Source: Methanospirillum hungatei (lineage in GTDB: Archaea > Halobacteriota > Methanomicrobia > Methanomicrobiales > Methanospirillaceae). From it: a stretch of DNA of 5,538 bases. The stretch is taken from assembly GCA_003251955.1 (NCBI GenBank), contig QKDV01000092.1, positions 1 to 5,538 of the forward strand, read 5' to 3'. Positions 1 through 5,538 of the stretch are shown here, in pieces; the first letter of the stretch is position 1; every line of letters begins with the position of its first letter. A program made the position numbers and the translations under genes. Under the pieces are notes generated by a model, which saw only the letters and a list, made by a program, of their open reading frames with translations, did not search any database and was not told the origin of the DNA.

Positions 1-911
1 ATCAGTTCTGTGACGTTTCCAGCCCCGAAGAAGAGAGGGTAGCCGGGATCTGAGAATCCGGCAAGGGATGTGGTAAGTCCTGATCCTGCAGGTTGCAGAA
101 GGGGATCTGCGATCAGTCGTGTAATGCCCATCTCCGTTGCTGCTACTATCGTCTCACAGAGTGACTGGGCATGTGGTACGACAACCGCTGCTGCGCTGGC
201 AGTAGCGATATCCGGTCCCACATCCCTGATGTTCCCATCATGGAGTGAGAGGATGAGATCCGCTCTTGGGAGTGCAGCCCTGATGAGGTCTGGGTTCTGG
301 GTATCTGCTGCAAGCGGACCCGGGAGATCTGCGATCTCTGCAAACACTCTTCTGACGTCATCAGGTGTTGCATCAAACCCGAAACCGAGGTCCACAATGT
401 CAGCCCCGTCATCAAAGAACCGGGTCACCCGCTCCCTGATATTTATCTGACGATGAGCATCCATGATCTCGGCGAGGACTTTCATCCGGGCTCCTCTTCC
501 TATCTTCACTCCCCTGATTGAAAACTCACCCTCTGCCTCGTCTTCAAGGTAATTTACCCGGTCTTTAGCCTCTTTCTGTTTGATTGAGGTCAAAAGATCA
601 TCTGCAGGGATTTCCCGGGAGAGTTCAATTGTATCAAGAATCTTGAGGATCATCGAAAGGTCGGCTGCATGCCGCGGTCCGCGAAAGATTGGAACTCCCG
701 TCTCCTCCTCTACCTGCCTGAATGAGGCGGTGCACATGCCTGAAGTGATCACCAGATCGTAGGATCCGCATGCAAGCAGGTCCCTAAGCTTTGTGGGAGT
801 GAGAAATGATGCGAGTTCTCCGGTTACAACTACCGTGGCATCATATCCTGCTGCTGCCCTCCGAACAGTCTCTTCAGTGATCCTGCCGGTAGGGAGGAGT
901 ATCCGCATCAT
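1..911 (-). CDS. Dihydropteroate synthase-like protein (N-terminal ~303 residues, truncated by window edge)
   Basis: I translated the minus strand from the ATG at 911; the frame stays open to base 1, so the C-terminus lies outside the window. The first ~110 residues (MMRILLPTGR onward) form an alpha/beta domain like that at the front of methanogen DHPS-like proteins. From about residue 135 a pterin-binding TIM-barrel pattern appears: ADIVDLGFGFD (170-180), PLAADTQNPD (199-208, resembling the DHPS S-x-DT strand), ADLILSLHDGN (217-227) and YPLFFGAGNV (291-300). Family members are about 500 residues, so roughly 40% is missing here. By family, it is a candidate for joining a pterin to an arylamine in tetrahydromethanopterin synthesis, but the reaction is not settled and no partner gene is visible. 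A second ATG at 908 is an alternative start: GGAAGG abuts the 911 ATG directly and sits three bases from the 908 ATG. The gene diverges from the PHP gene. Family identification is strong; the precise function is not. Confidence 0.87.
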   Translation of the reverse strand, partial: MMRILLPTGRITEETVRRAAAGYDATVVVTGELASFLTPTKLRDLLACGSYDLVITSGMCTASFRQVEEETGVPIFRGPRHAADLSMILKILDTIELSREIPADDLLTSIKQKEAKDRVNYLEDEAEGEFSIRGVKIGRGARMKVLAEIMDAHRQINIRERVTRFFDDGADIVDLGFGFDATPDDVRRVFAEIADLPGPLAADTQNPDLIRAALPRADLILSLHDGNIRDVGPDIATASAAAVVVPHAQSLCETIVAATEMGITRLIADPLLQPAGSGLTTSLAGFSDPGYPLFFGAGNVTEL

Positions 912-952
912 CCTTCCTTAATTACTGCAGAAGATAACCTATAGTAGTAGTG
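912..952. promoter_or_regulatory. Short divergent intergenic region, probable back-to-back promoters
   Basis: Only about 40 bases separate the divergent starts of the DHPS-like and PHP genes, so both promoters must be packed here or extend into the coding regions. TTAATTA at 918-924 is about 26 bases upstream of ~947 and could serve the plus-strand gene. On the minus strand TATAGGTTA (936-944) is about 26 bases upstream of ~914 and could serve the minus-strand gene. Neither has a clear purine-rich BRE element, and both transcripts would be nearly leaderless. This is inference from spacing and AT content only. Confidence 0.3.
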
Positions 953-1621
953 ATGTTATCCGCTGATCTTCACGTTCATACTTCCTGTTCTGGAGATGGT
1001 GAGAGCCGGGTGGAAGAGGTCCTTGCAGCAGCACGCACAGCAGGCCTCGATGCCATTGCACTGACCGATCATGATACAATAGATGGTTGCAGGAAAGCTG
1101 CCTCGCTGCAATGTAGTGATATCCTAGTAATTCCCGGCGTAGAAGTTTCAACCCGGCAAGGTCACCTGCTTGCACTCGGGGTCAGTAACCCGGTTCCCAA
1201 AGGTCTTGATGTTCTTGAGACGATTGCCATGGTTCACGAGATGGGCGGGGTTGCAATTCTTCCACATCCGTTTCACAGGTACAGGCACGGGGTCGCTTTA
1301 AAGATGAAAGAAGCCCTTGAGGCAGCAGATGCGATTGAGGTCTTTAACAGCCGGTACATTCTGGGGGGAGCGAACAGGAAAGCATTCCGCTATGCCCGCA
1401 GACTCGGAAAGCCAATGGTTGCGGGAAGTGATGCCCATAACTGCAGATATATCGGGTATGGCAGGACACTCATTGATGCTGAATGCAGCGTCTCCGGAAT
1501 CCTTGAAGCAATCCGTAAAGGCAAAACAAAACCCAGTGGCCGACGGACTCCGGTCAGAACCTATACGAAACAGTCACTTCGGAACTCATGGCGGAAACTG
1601 AAGGGCAGGATAAAAAGGTAA
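953..1621 (+). CDS. PHP-family metal-dependent phosphoesterase
   Basis: A 222-residue protein carrying the full set of PHP metal-ligand motifs: DLHVHT with H7 and H9 near the N-terminus, LTDHDT with D39 and H40, the acidic strand PGVEVS with E64, PHPFH with H105, and GSDAH with D160 and H162. PHP domains bind two or three divalent metals and hydrolyse phosphoesters; relatives act on nucleotides such as 3',5'-nucleoside bisphosphates or on short RNA, but the substrate cannot be read from this sequence. The last ~40 residues are basic (KGKTKPSGRRTPVR, ending LKGRIKR). The ATG at 953 is preferred; a GTG directly before it at 950 would add one residue. No convincing Shine-Dalgarno site precedes either, and the upstream sequence is a short TAG repeat. 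The 3' end overlaps truA by 34 bases, suggesting one transcript and a possible link to RNA metabolism. Cytoplasmic: no signal peptide or membrane segment is seen. Confidence 0.88.
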   Translation: MLSADLHVHTSCSGDGESRVEEVLAAARTAGLDAIALTDHDTIDGCRKAASLQCSDILVIPGVEVSTRQGHLLALGVSNPVPKGLDVLETIAMVHEMGGVAILPHPFHRYRHGVALKMKEALEAADAIEVFNSRYILGGANRKAFRYARRLGKPMVAGSDAHNCRYIGYGRTLIDAECSVSGILEAIRKGKTKPSGRRTPVRTYTKQSLRNSWRKLKGRIKR

Positions 1622-2418
1622 GGGTTGCCTTTCGGATCGGTTATCTTGGCAGCTCCTTTTACGGTTCCCAATTTCAGCCTCATCACCGGACTGTAGAAGG
1701 AGAGATCAGACAGGCATGTATCAGAGCAGGGCTGTTTGATGAAACCAGAAAGGGCAGGCTTGCATTCTCAGGCCGTACCGACCGTGGGGTTCATGCCCGG
1801 TGCCAGATAATCGCATTCTCAACACCATATCCTGACCGGGCCCGTCGAGCACTCCCTGGCCAGTTACCCCCGGATATCTGGGTTGATGCATTCTGCGAGG
1901 TCCCTGACTCATACTCTCCACGTCGTGATGTTATCAGCAGGACATACCGGTTTTATTTCCATGAGATGCCTCCCAACCTGGCTCTTCTGAATAAGGCAAC
2001 AGAATTATTCCTCGGTAAACACGACTTTTCCTGTTTTTCACGTGTCGAACCTGGAAAAGATCCCATACGGAGTATCACTGAGATTATCGTGCATGATGAG
2101 GGTGATTACTGCTGGATAGAAGTGACAGCCCCGAGTTATCTCTGGCACATGGTACGATCCATGGCTACAGCCCTGTCCCGTGTTTCTGAAGGCCAACTCT
2201 CGCTGAAAGAACTAGAGGTGATGCTCACCGGTAGATGCAGTAACAAGATGATGCCTGCGCCCCCGGATGGCCTAATCCTGTGGGAAATTTCTGATGAACT
2301 CCAATGGAAACCTGTATCTCCATTGAAACGTACGTTCCGGCTTCATGCAGATGCGGCAGCAGAGCACCAGCTCATGGCCAGGGTTCATCGCCTCCTGTCC
2401 CCTCCTAGCGAGTGTTGA
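1588..2418 (+). CDS. truA: tRNA pseudouridine(38-40) synthase TruA
   Basis: A 276-residue protein, close to the usual ~270 for TruA, which isomerises uridines 38-40 in the anticodon arm of tRNA to pseudouridine. The active-site motif SGRTDRGVHA lies at residues 61-70 with catalytic aspartate D65; arginine after the aspartate is common in archaeal members, where bacterial ones usually have alanine. Other family signatures are YLGSSFYGSQ (19-28) near the N-terminus, SRTYRFYF (117-124), GKHDFSCFSR (143-152), YLWHMVRSM (184-192) and PAPPDGLILWEI (223-234). Residues after ~240 form a tail of uncertain role. The ATG at 1588 is the only reasonable start, since homology begins within about 11 residues of it and no other in-frame start lies between. 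It therefore overlaps the upstream PHP gene by 34 bases in another frame. Only a weak GGAA precedes it, so expression probably depends on the shared transcript. Confidence 0.96.
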   Translation: MAETEGQDKKVRVAFRIGYLGSSFYGSQFQPHHRTVEGEIRQACIRAGLFDETRKGRLAFSGRTDRGVHARCQIIAFSTPYPDRARRALPGQLPPDIWVDAFCEVPDSYSPRRDVISRTYRFYFHEMPPNLALLNKATELFLGKHDFSCFSRVEPGKDPIRSITEIIVHDEGDYCWIEVTAPSYLWHMVRSMATALSRVSEGQLSLKELEVMLTGRCSNKMMPAPPDGLILWEISDELQWKPVSPLKRTFRLHADAAAEHQLMARVHRLLSPPSEC

Positions 2419-2434
2419 GAGTGCTCCTGACCGT

Positions 2435-2451
2435 GGAAAAGTAAGTAAAAG
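2435..2451 (-). terminator. Possible T-rich transcription stop after cheW
   Basis: Reading the minus strand just beyond the cheW stop codon, two TTTT runs (2447-2450 and 2437-2440) lie in a pyrimidine-rich stretch. Archaeal RNA polymerase can terminate on such oligo-T tracts without a hairpin. No stem-loop is seen here. The truA transcript, arriving from the other side, has no comparable T-tract on its own strand before entering cheW. Confidence 0.33.
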
Positions 2452-2455
2452 AGGT

Positions 2456-3022
2456 TTAGAGATCGCGTTCGATCTTTGCGATCATTGTCTTGATGTCAAG
2501 CCAGATGATCAGTTCACTCTTGTCCCGGTCCCCGGTCTTTGTCTTCTTTCTGATAATTCCAAGGATATCACGCTCGCTGTTCTGTGAGGCGTGGGCATCC
2601 TTGTCGATATCCTCATCTGCATAGGTGGTGACCGCAAGTACATCATCCACGAGGACTCCGATCATCTTCTCAGATACACCCTGGTCGAGAACAATGATAC
2701 GTGACTTCTTCTTATCCCCTGCCTCTTTTGTGATCTTCATCATCTCTTTCAGGTCGATGATGGTTGTGATCACTCCTCTGAGATCGATTATACCCTTGAT
2801 GAATGAGGGAGTGTTAGGCAGCGGTGTGATCTCGGTGGTGTTGATCACCTCTCTTGTGTCAAAAAGATCGATGGCAAAGAGCTCATTTCCCAGTATAAAC
2901 TCCACAACCCGCATGTTTCCTGCAGTGTTTGTACGCGAAACTACCCGCTTTTTTGCGGGTGAACTGACGATACTCTCCTGTTGAACCTCTTCTGAATCAC
3001 TGTCTACAAGAAATGTGCCCAT
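2456..3022 (-). CDS. cheW: CheW-domain chemotaxis scaffold protein with N-terminal extension
   Basis: A 188-residue protein. Residues ~38-184 match the CheW fold: VEFILGNELFAIDLFDTREVI (40-60), the hallmark IKGIIDLRG (75-83) followed by TTIIDL (86-91), SRIIVLD (107-113) and IGVLVDDV (121-128). CheW bridges chemoreceptors and the CheA kinase in the polar receptor array. The first ~36 residues are polar and low in hydrophobics (rich in S, E, K, T), probably disordered, and are extra compared with a minimal CheW of 150-165 residues. The position normally holding proline after the RG motif is threonine here. The start at 3022 is supported by GGAGGG (3030-3035) with a seven-base spacer. No cheA, receptor or other che gene lies nearby, so this is a stand-alone copy, and it could be a CheV-like or accessory coupling protein instead. 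It is convergent with truA and divergent from recQ. Confidence 0.92.
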   Translation of the reverse strand: MGTFLVDSDSEEVQQESIVSSPAKKRVVSRTNTAGNMRVVEFILGNELFAIDLFDTREVINTTEITPLPNTPSFIKGIIDLRGVITTIIDLKEMMKITKEAGDKKKSRIIVLDQGVSEKMIGVLVDDVLAVTTYADEDIDKDAHASQNSERDILGIIRKKTKTGDRDKSELIIWLDIKTMIAKIERDL

Positions 3023-3029
3023 ATTTTAT

Positions 3030-3035
3030 CCCTCC
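3030..3035 (-). promoter_or_regulatory. Shine-Dalgarno site of cheW
   Basis: GGAGGG on the minus strand is seven bases upstream of the ATG at 3022 and is complementary to the CCUCC of the archaeal 16S 3' end. It is the clearest ribosome binding site in the window and decides the cheW start. Confidence 0.8.
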
Positions 3036-3126
3036 ATCAGATGTACCGGGCTGTATGGTGTCAGGACTTTTGCCTTTCCCCAGATCTACCTGCTAATCGT
3101 ATTATGGTGTTGAATGATGAATCTTT

Positions 3127-3147
3127 CGTTTAATTATTTCTTCGATT
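3127..3147 (-). promoter_or_regulatory. Probable archaeal BRE/TATA promoter of cheW
   Basis: On the minus strand the sequence reads a purine-rich BRE-like CGAAGAA followed by an AT-only ATAATTAA box. The box is centred near 3134, which would put the transcription start near 3108 and give a leader of about 85 bases ahead of the cheW ATG. In the opposite direction the same AT box is preceded by pyrimidine-rich CTTTCG, a poor BRE, so the minus orientation is favoured. A weaker role in recQ transcription cannot be excluded. Confidence 0.5.
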
Positions 3148-3158
3148 CCTGAGCATGA

Positions 3159-3198
3159 ATCCCATGGGATCATTATCGCACCCTAGGGCTGATCATAA
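3159..3198. repeat. Paired palindromes / imperfect direct repeat upstream of recQ
   Basis: A perfect 12-base palindrome ATCCCATGGGAT (3159-3170) is followed by a perfect 8-base palindrome CCCTAGGG (3181-3188). Their CCC-WW-GGG cores start exactly 20 bases apart, about two helical turns. Each core is followed by a near-identical GATCATTA (3168-3175) or GATCATAA (3191-3198), so the segment also reads as a diverged tandem repeat. It lies 55-94 bases before the recQ start and just upstream of the probable cheW promoter. That placement suits an operator for one or both genes; the regulator is unknown. Confidence 0.45.
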
Positions 3199-3252
3199 CT
3201 CAAACAAGGGTCAGGTGCAGTTATCCGGCATGGAAACGAATAATAATGAAAG

Positions 3253-5091
3253 ATGACCCCCCCATCGCCAGAAATGGTTCTTAAGCGCTGGTTTGGTTAT
3301 CCTTCATTCAGACCACAGCAGGGTGATATCATCAGGGAAGTGATCAAGGGCCGTGATGTGCTTGCTGTCATTGCGACCGGCGGGGGGAAGTCGGTCTGCT
3401 ACCAGATACCTGCTCTCATTAGGGAAGGTCTCTGTGTTGTCGTCTCACCCCTGATTGCCCTGATGAAGGACCAGGTCGATGGGCTGAGGGAACTCGGTAT
3501 TCCTGCAGCATTCATGAATAGCACCCAGGATTCCAGACAGAAACGTGAGGTAGAGGATTCGATCAGGGCTGGGACTCTCCGGATCCTGTATGTTTCCCCG
3601 GAACGGCTAATTCAACCGTCCTTTCTTAAATTTCTTGCCGATGTGCACCCGAGTCTCGTGGCTGTTGATGAGGCACACTGTATATCCCAATGGGGTCACG
3701 AGTTCAGGCCAGAATACCGGCGTCTTGCGGTGATCAAGGAAACATTCCCTGATGTTCCGGTAATTGCGCTCACTGCAACGGCAACGCCGTCGGTCAGGAC
3801 AGACATCATCAATGAACTCAAACTATCTGATCCGGCTGTATTTATCGGGAGTTTTAACAGGGCAAATATCTCGTATCTGATTGAGAAGAAAGAGTCTCCA
3901 GACGTTCAGGTGGTCGATTTTCTCAGGAAGCATGCAGGAGAGTCAGGGATCATCTACTGCTTTTCAAAGCGGCAGGTTGAGGACCTGACTGCAACCCTTC
4001 GCAAGAACGGATTTGCAGCTTCTGCATATCATGCCGACATCCCCCCAACAGAGCGTCATGCTGTTCAGGACCGGTTTCTTCGTGATGAGACCCGGATCAT
4101 TGTTGCAACTATCGCATTTGGGATGGGTATTAACAAGCCTGATGTGAGGTTTGTCATCCATTACGATCTCCCCAAAAACCTTGAGCATTATTATCAGGAG
4201 ACAGGCCGGGCAGGGAGAGATGGTGATCCTGCAGAGTGCCTTCTCCTATATAGTCGGGCAGACTACCGGAAGATCTCGTTTCTAGTCGAGAAGATGGGTG
4301 AGGGGGTTGAGAAGCAGGTTGCAATCAGGAAACTTCATGATATGATTGGGTACTGTGAAACCCGAGCTTGTCGACGTGCGGTTATTCTCACCTATTTTGG
4401 TGAGGGATACTATGAACCGAACTGCGGGGGATGTGATAACTGCGCCTCTGGAAGAAAGACCATGGACGGGAGGCAGGTTCTCAGGACCATTGCCACCTGC
4501 GTCGAGGAACTGGGGGGCGGATTCGGGATATCGTATCTCGGAGACATCCTTTCCGGCATGGCTGATGAGAAGGTGATGAGCAACGGCCATGACAAACTCT
4601 CCTGCTTTGGTATCGGTAAGATCCACCGGAAACGGCAGTGGCTCTTCTGGATTCGTGAACTGATCTATTGCGGGTATCTCACCTCGTTCGGAACAAAGTA
4701 CCCGGTGGTCAGGTCGAATGATCGGACACGTGATGCCTTATCAGGAAAGATACCGGTGAGGATAGGAGAACCTGATTTCCAGGCGGTGCTCTCACCGGGT
4801 TCGGCTGCAGAGGAGACTCCGGTCTATAGTGCAAATCTGTTTGAGATCCTTCGTGACATAAGGAAAAATATTGCTGATGAGGAAGATGTCCCGCCGTTTC
4901 AGATCTTTCCAAACAGGACACTCAAGGAGATGGCAACCCGGCTTCCGAGGACCAGGGAGGAACTGCTTACCGTGTATGGTGTTGGTGAACACAAGGTGTC
5001 ACGATATGGCAGGCAGTTTCTTGAGGCCATCTGTGCATATGCTGATCATCGCCAGACAATCGTGATGAAGGCTCACAAGGCCAGATTATGA
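3253..5091 (+). CDS. recQ: ATP-dependent DNA helicase RecQ (full three-domain form)
   Basis: A 612-residue superfamily 2 helicase, matching the ~610 of bacterial RecQ, which unwinds DNA 3' to 5' in recombination and replication-fork repair. In order: motif 0 [10 protein letters not shown] (14-23), Walker A TGGGKS (42-47), DEAH (139-142), LTATAT (173-178), IATGMG-equivalent [18 protein letters not shown] (284-301) and motif [12 protein letters not shown] (315-324). The zinc site is C373, C391, C394, C397, with the last three in CGGCDNC. An RQC winged helix follows (~405-500, with [12 protein letters not shown] at 445-456), then a C-terminal HRDC domain (~528-597). No key residue is missing. 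The ATG at 3253 is the first in frame after a stop at 3247, and homology starts within ten residues. There is no strong Shine-Dalgarno site. The stop codon overlaps the next gene as ATGA. The bacterial-type architecture is patchy in archaea, suggesting acquisition from bacteria. Confidence 0.97.
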   Translation: MTPPSPEMVLKRWFGYPSFRPQQGDIIREVIKGRDVLAVIATGGGKSVCYQIPALIREGLCVVVSPLIALMKDQVDGLRELGIPAAFMNSTQDSRQKREVEDSIRAGTLRILYVSPERLIQPSFLKFLADVHPSLVAVDEAHCISQWGHEFRPEYRRLAVIKETFPDVPVIALTATATPSVRTDIINELKLSDPAVFIGSFNRANISYLIEKKESPDVQVVDFLRKHAGESGIIYCFSKRQVEDLTATLRKNGFAASAYHADIPPTERHAVQDRFLRDETRIIVATIAFGMGINKPDVRFVIHYDLPKNLEHYYQETGRAGRDGDPAECLLLYSRADYRKISFLVEKMGEGVEKQVAIRKLHDMIGYCETRACRRAVILTYFGEGYYEPNCGGCDNCASGRKTMDGRQVLRTIATCVEELGGGFGISYLGDILSGMADEKVMSNGHDKLSCFGIGKIHRKRQWLFWIRELIYCGYLTSFGTKYPVVRSNDRTRDALSGKIPVRIGEPDFQAVLSPGSAAEETPVYSANLFEILRDIRKNIADEEDVPPFQIFPNRTLKEMATRLPRTREELLTVYGVGEHKVSRYGRQFLEAICAYADHRQTIVMKAHKARL

Positions 5092-5402
5092 CCCCTGAAT
5101 GCACCAGTTGCGGGAAATGCTGCATGAACATGCGGCAGTACATCCTCATCAGAAACAGGTCTCCTGGTGGCAGGTTTTCATGCGAGTGTACGCTAACCAG
5201 AGAAAAATTCGAGGTCCGGGTTTCAGGTCAGGATAGTTCACGGATGTTTGATAGGAACCTCCAGTTCAGGTACCCGAAGGCGTGCCCGTTTCTGGTGCAG
5301 GGCATCGGGGAGACTTTTACCTGTCTCATCTATCCTGACCGGCCAGATCACTGCAGGTCGTTCTTCTGTTCCCACTGCAGGGAAGAGACCACTGAAGACT
5401 GA
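5088..5402 (+). CDS. YkgJ-family CxxCxxCC cysteine-cluster protein
   Basis: A 104-residue soluble protein with eleven cysteines. The N-terminus carries the family signature CTSCGKCC (C5, C8, C11, C12), followed by C32 and C34. The C-terminal half has the other conserved block: CPFL (C66), [13 protein letters not shown] (C79, C89) and FFCSHC (C94, C97). Families with this CxxCxxCC plus CPFL...CxIYxxRPxxCR pattern are thought to bind zinc or an iron-sulfur centre; their biochemical role is not established. Length is typical. The central part (residues ~13-60) is poorly recognisable. The start codon lies inside the recQ stop (ATGA, four shared bases), so translation is very likely coupled to recQ, with no separate ribosome binding site needed. 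Its stop codon lies at the edge of a terminator hairpin. Family assignment is confident; function is unknown. Confidence 0.88.
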   Translation: MTPECTSCGKCCMNMRQYILIRNRSPGGRFSCECTLTREKFEVRVSGQDSSRMFDRNLQFRYPKACPFLVQGIGETFTCLIYPDRPDHCRSFFCSHCREETTED

Positions 5403-5426
5403 GTAGAGTCTTCTGGTTCTCTTTTT
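5394..5426 (+). terminator. Hairpin plus T-tract terminator of the recQ pair
   Basis: A perfect seven-base inverted repeat GAAGACT (5394-5400) / AGTCTTC (5407-5413) encloses the six-base loop GAGTAG. It is followed nine bases later by a run of five T (5422-5426). The left arm contains the final two codons and the first base of the stop codon of the cysteine-cluster gene. The layout fits a stop for the plus-strand transcript; on the minus strand no T-tract follows the hairpin. Confidence 0.6.
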
Positions 5427-5538
5427 CAGGCTGGAACTGCTTCAATAGATTTCGGGATTATCCTGTTTATCAGCCACTCTGGAACCTGTCTGTTAGTCCT
5501 GAGCACGATTCTGAAGATCTCCTTATCTTTCTGAACAC
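5426..5538 (-). CDS. C-terminal 36 residues of an unidentified protein (truncated by window edge)
   Basis: On the minus strand one frame is open from the right edge to a TGA at 5426-5428; the other two hit stops within the window. The 36 residues include FRIVLRTNRQVPEWLINRI and end in SIEAVPA. They have the mixed hydrophobic and charged pattern of a real helical C-terminus, and no transmembrane segment or known motif is seen. I do not recognise the family. It converges on the cysteine-cluster gene with a 23-base gap, and its stop codon shares a base with that gene's T-tract. A chance open frame of this length is possible, but the gap-free tail-to-tail fit and protein-like composition favour a real gene. 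Confidence 0.6.
   Translation of the reverse strand, partial: VQKDKEIFRIVLRTNRQVPEWLINRIIPKSIEAVPA

Noticed and set aside
70..450. Plus-strand open frame of 126 codons over the DHPS-like gene
   Set aside because: It lies opposite a clearly homologous minus-strand coding region and has a low-complexity, S/A-rich translation with no recognisable motif.
940..951. Short TAG trinucleotide repeat before the PHP start
   Set aside because: Only three units, too short to call a functional repeat; retained only as context for the weak translation signal.
2345..2587. Plus-strand open frame of 80 codons bridging the truA end and cheW end
   Set aside because: It starts inside truA in another frame and runs antisense into cheW; the translation has no family resemblance.
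2625..2984. Plus-strand open frame of 119 codons over cheW
   Set aside because: The translation is hydrophobic and serine-rich because it is antisense to cheW; no start signal and no family resemblance.
3023..3252. Possible small RNA or riboswitch between cheW and recQ
   Set aside because: Apart from the promoter-like element and the two palindromes, no stable long stem, conserved riboswitch core or tRNA-like structure could be recognised.
4282..4626. Minus-strand open frame of 114 codons over the recQ zinc and RQC region
   Set aside because: Antisense to a strongly conserved recQ segment, with no ribosome binding site or motif.

Overview
The window looks like chromosomal DNA from a methanogenic archaeon, most likely of the order Methanomicrobiales (a Methanospirillum-like or related lineage). 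This is inferred from gene content: a dihydropteroate-synthase-like protein of the type found in methanogens, an archaeal-type TruA (SGRTDRGVHA active-site motif), a CheW-family chemotaxis protein and a CxxCxxCC cysteine-cluster protein. Base composition is near balanced by eye. Spacing is tight, with overlapping genes and a purine-rich BRE/TATA-like element rather than bacterial -35/-10 boxes. The genus cannot be fixed without a database search.

Layout from left to right. (1) A left-edge-truncated gene on the minus strand encodes the first ~303 residues of a two-domain dihydropteroate-synthase-like protein. (2) It diverges, across about 40 bases, from a plus-strand pair: a PHP-family metal-dependent phosphoesterase and truA (tRNA pseudouridine synthase), which overlap by 34 bases. 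(3) A CheW-domain protein with an N-terminal extension lies on the minus strand, convergent with truA and with a good Shine-Dalgarno site. (4) A 230-base divergent intergenic region holds a probable cheW promoter and two palindromes 20 bases apart. (5) A plus-strand pair follows: a complete three-domain RecQ helicase coupled by an ATGA overlap to a small 11-cysteine YkgJ-family protein, ending in a hairpin plus T-tract terminator. (6) The last 36 codons of an unidentified minus-strand gene enter from the right edge.

Most of the window is ordinary housekeeping or accessory content, and no mobile element, CRISPR array, tRNA or rRNA was seen. The parts most worth a second look are the translational coupling of recQ to a cysteine-cluster protein of unknown role, the paired palindromes between cheW and recQ, and the stand-alone extended CheW. 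No evidence of a wholly new multi-gene system was found.
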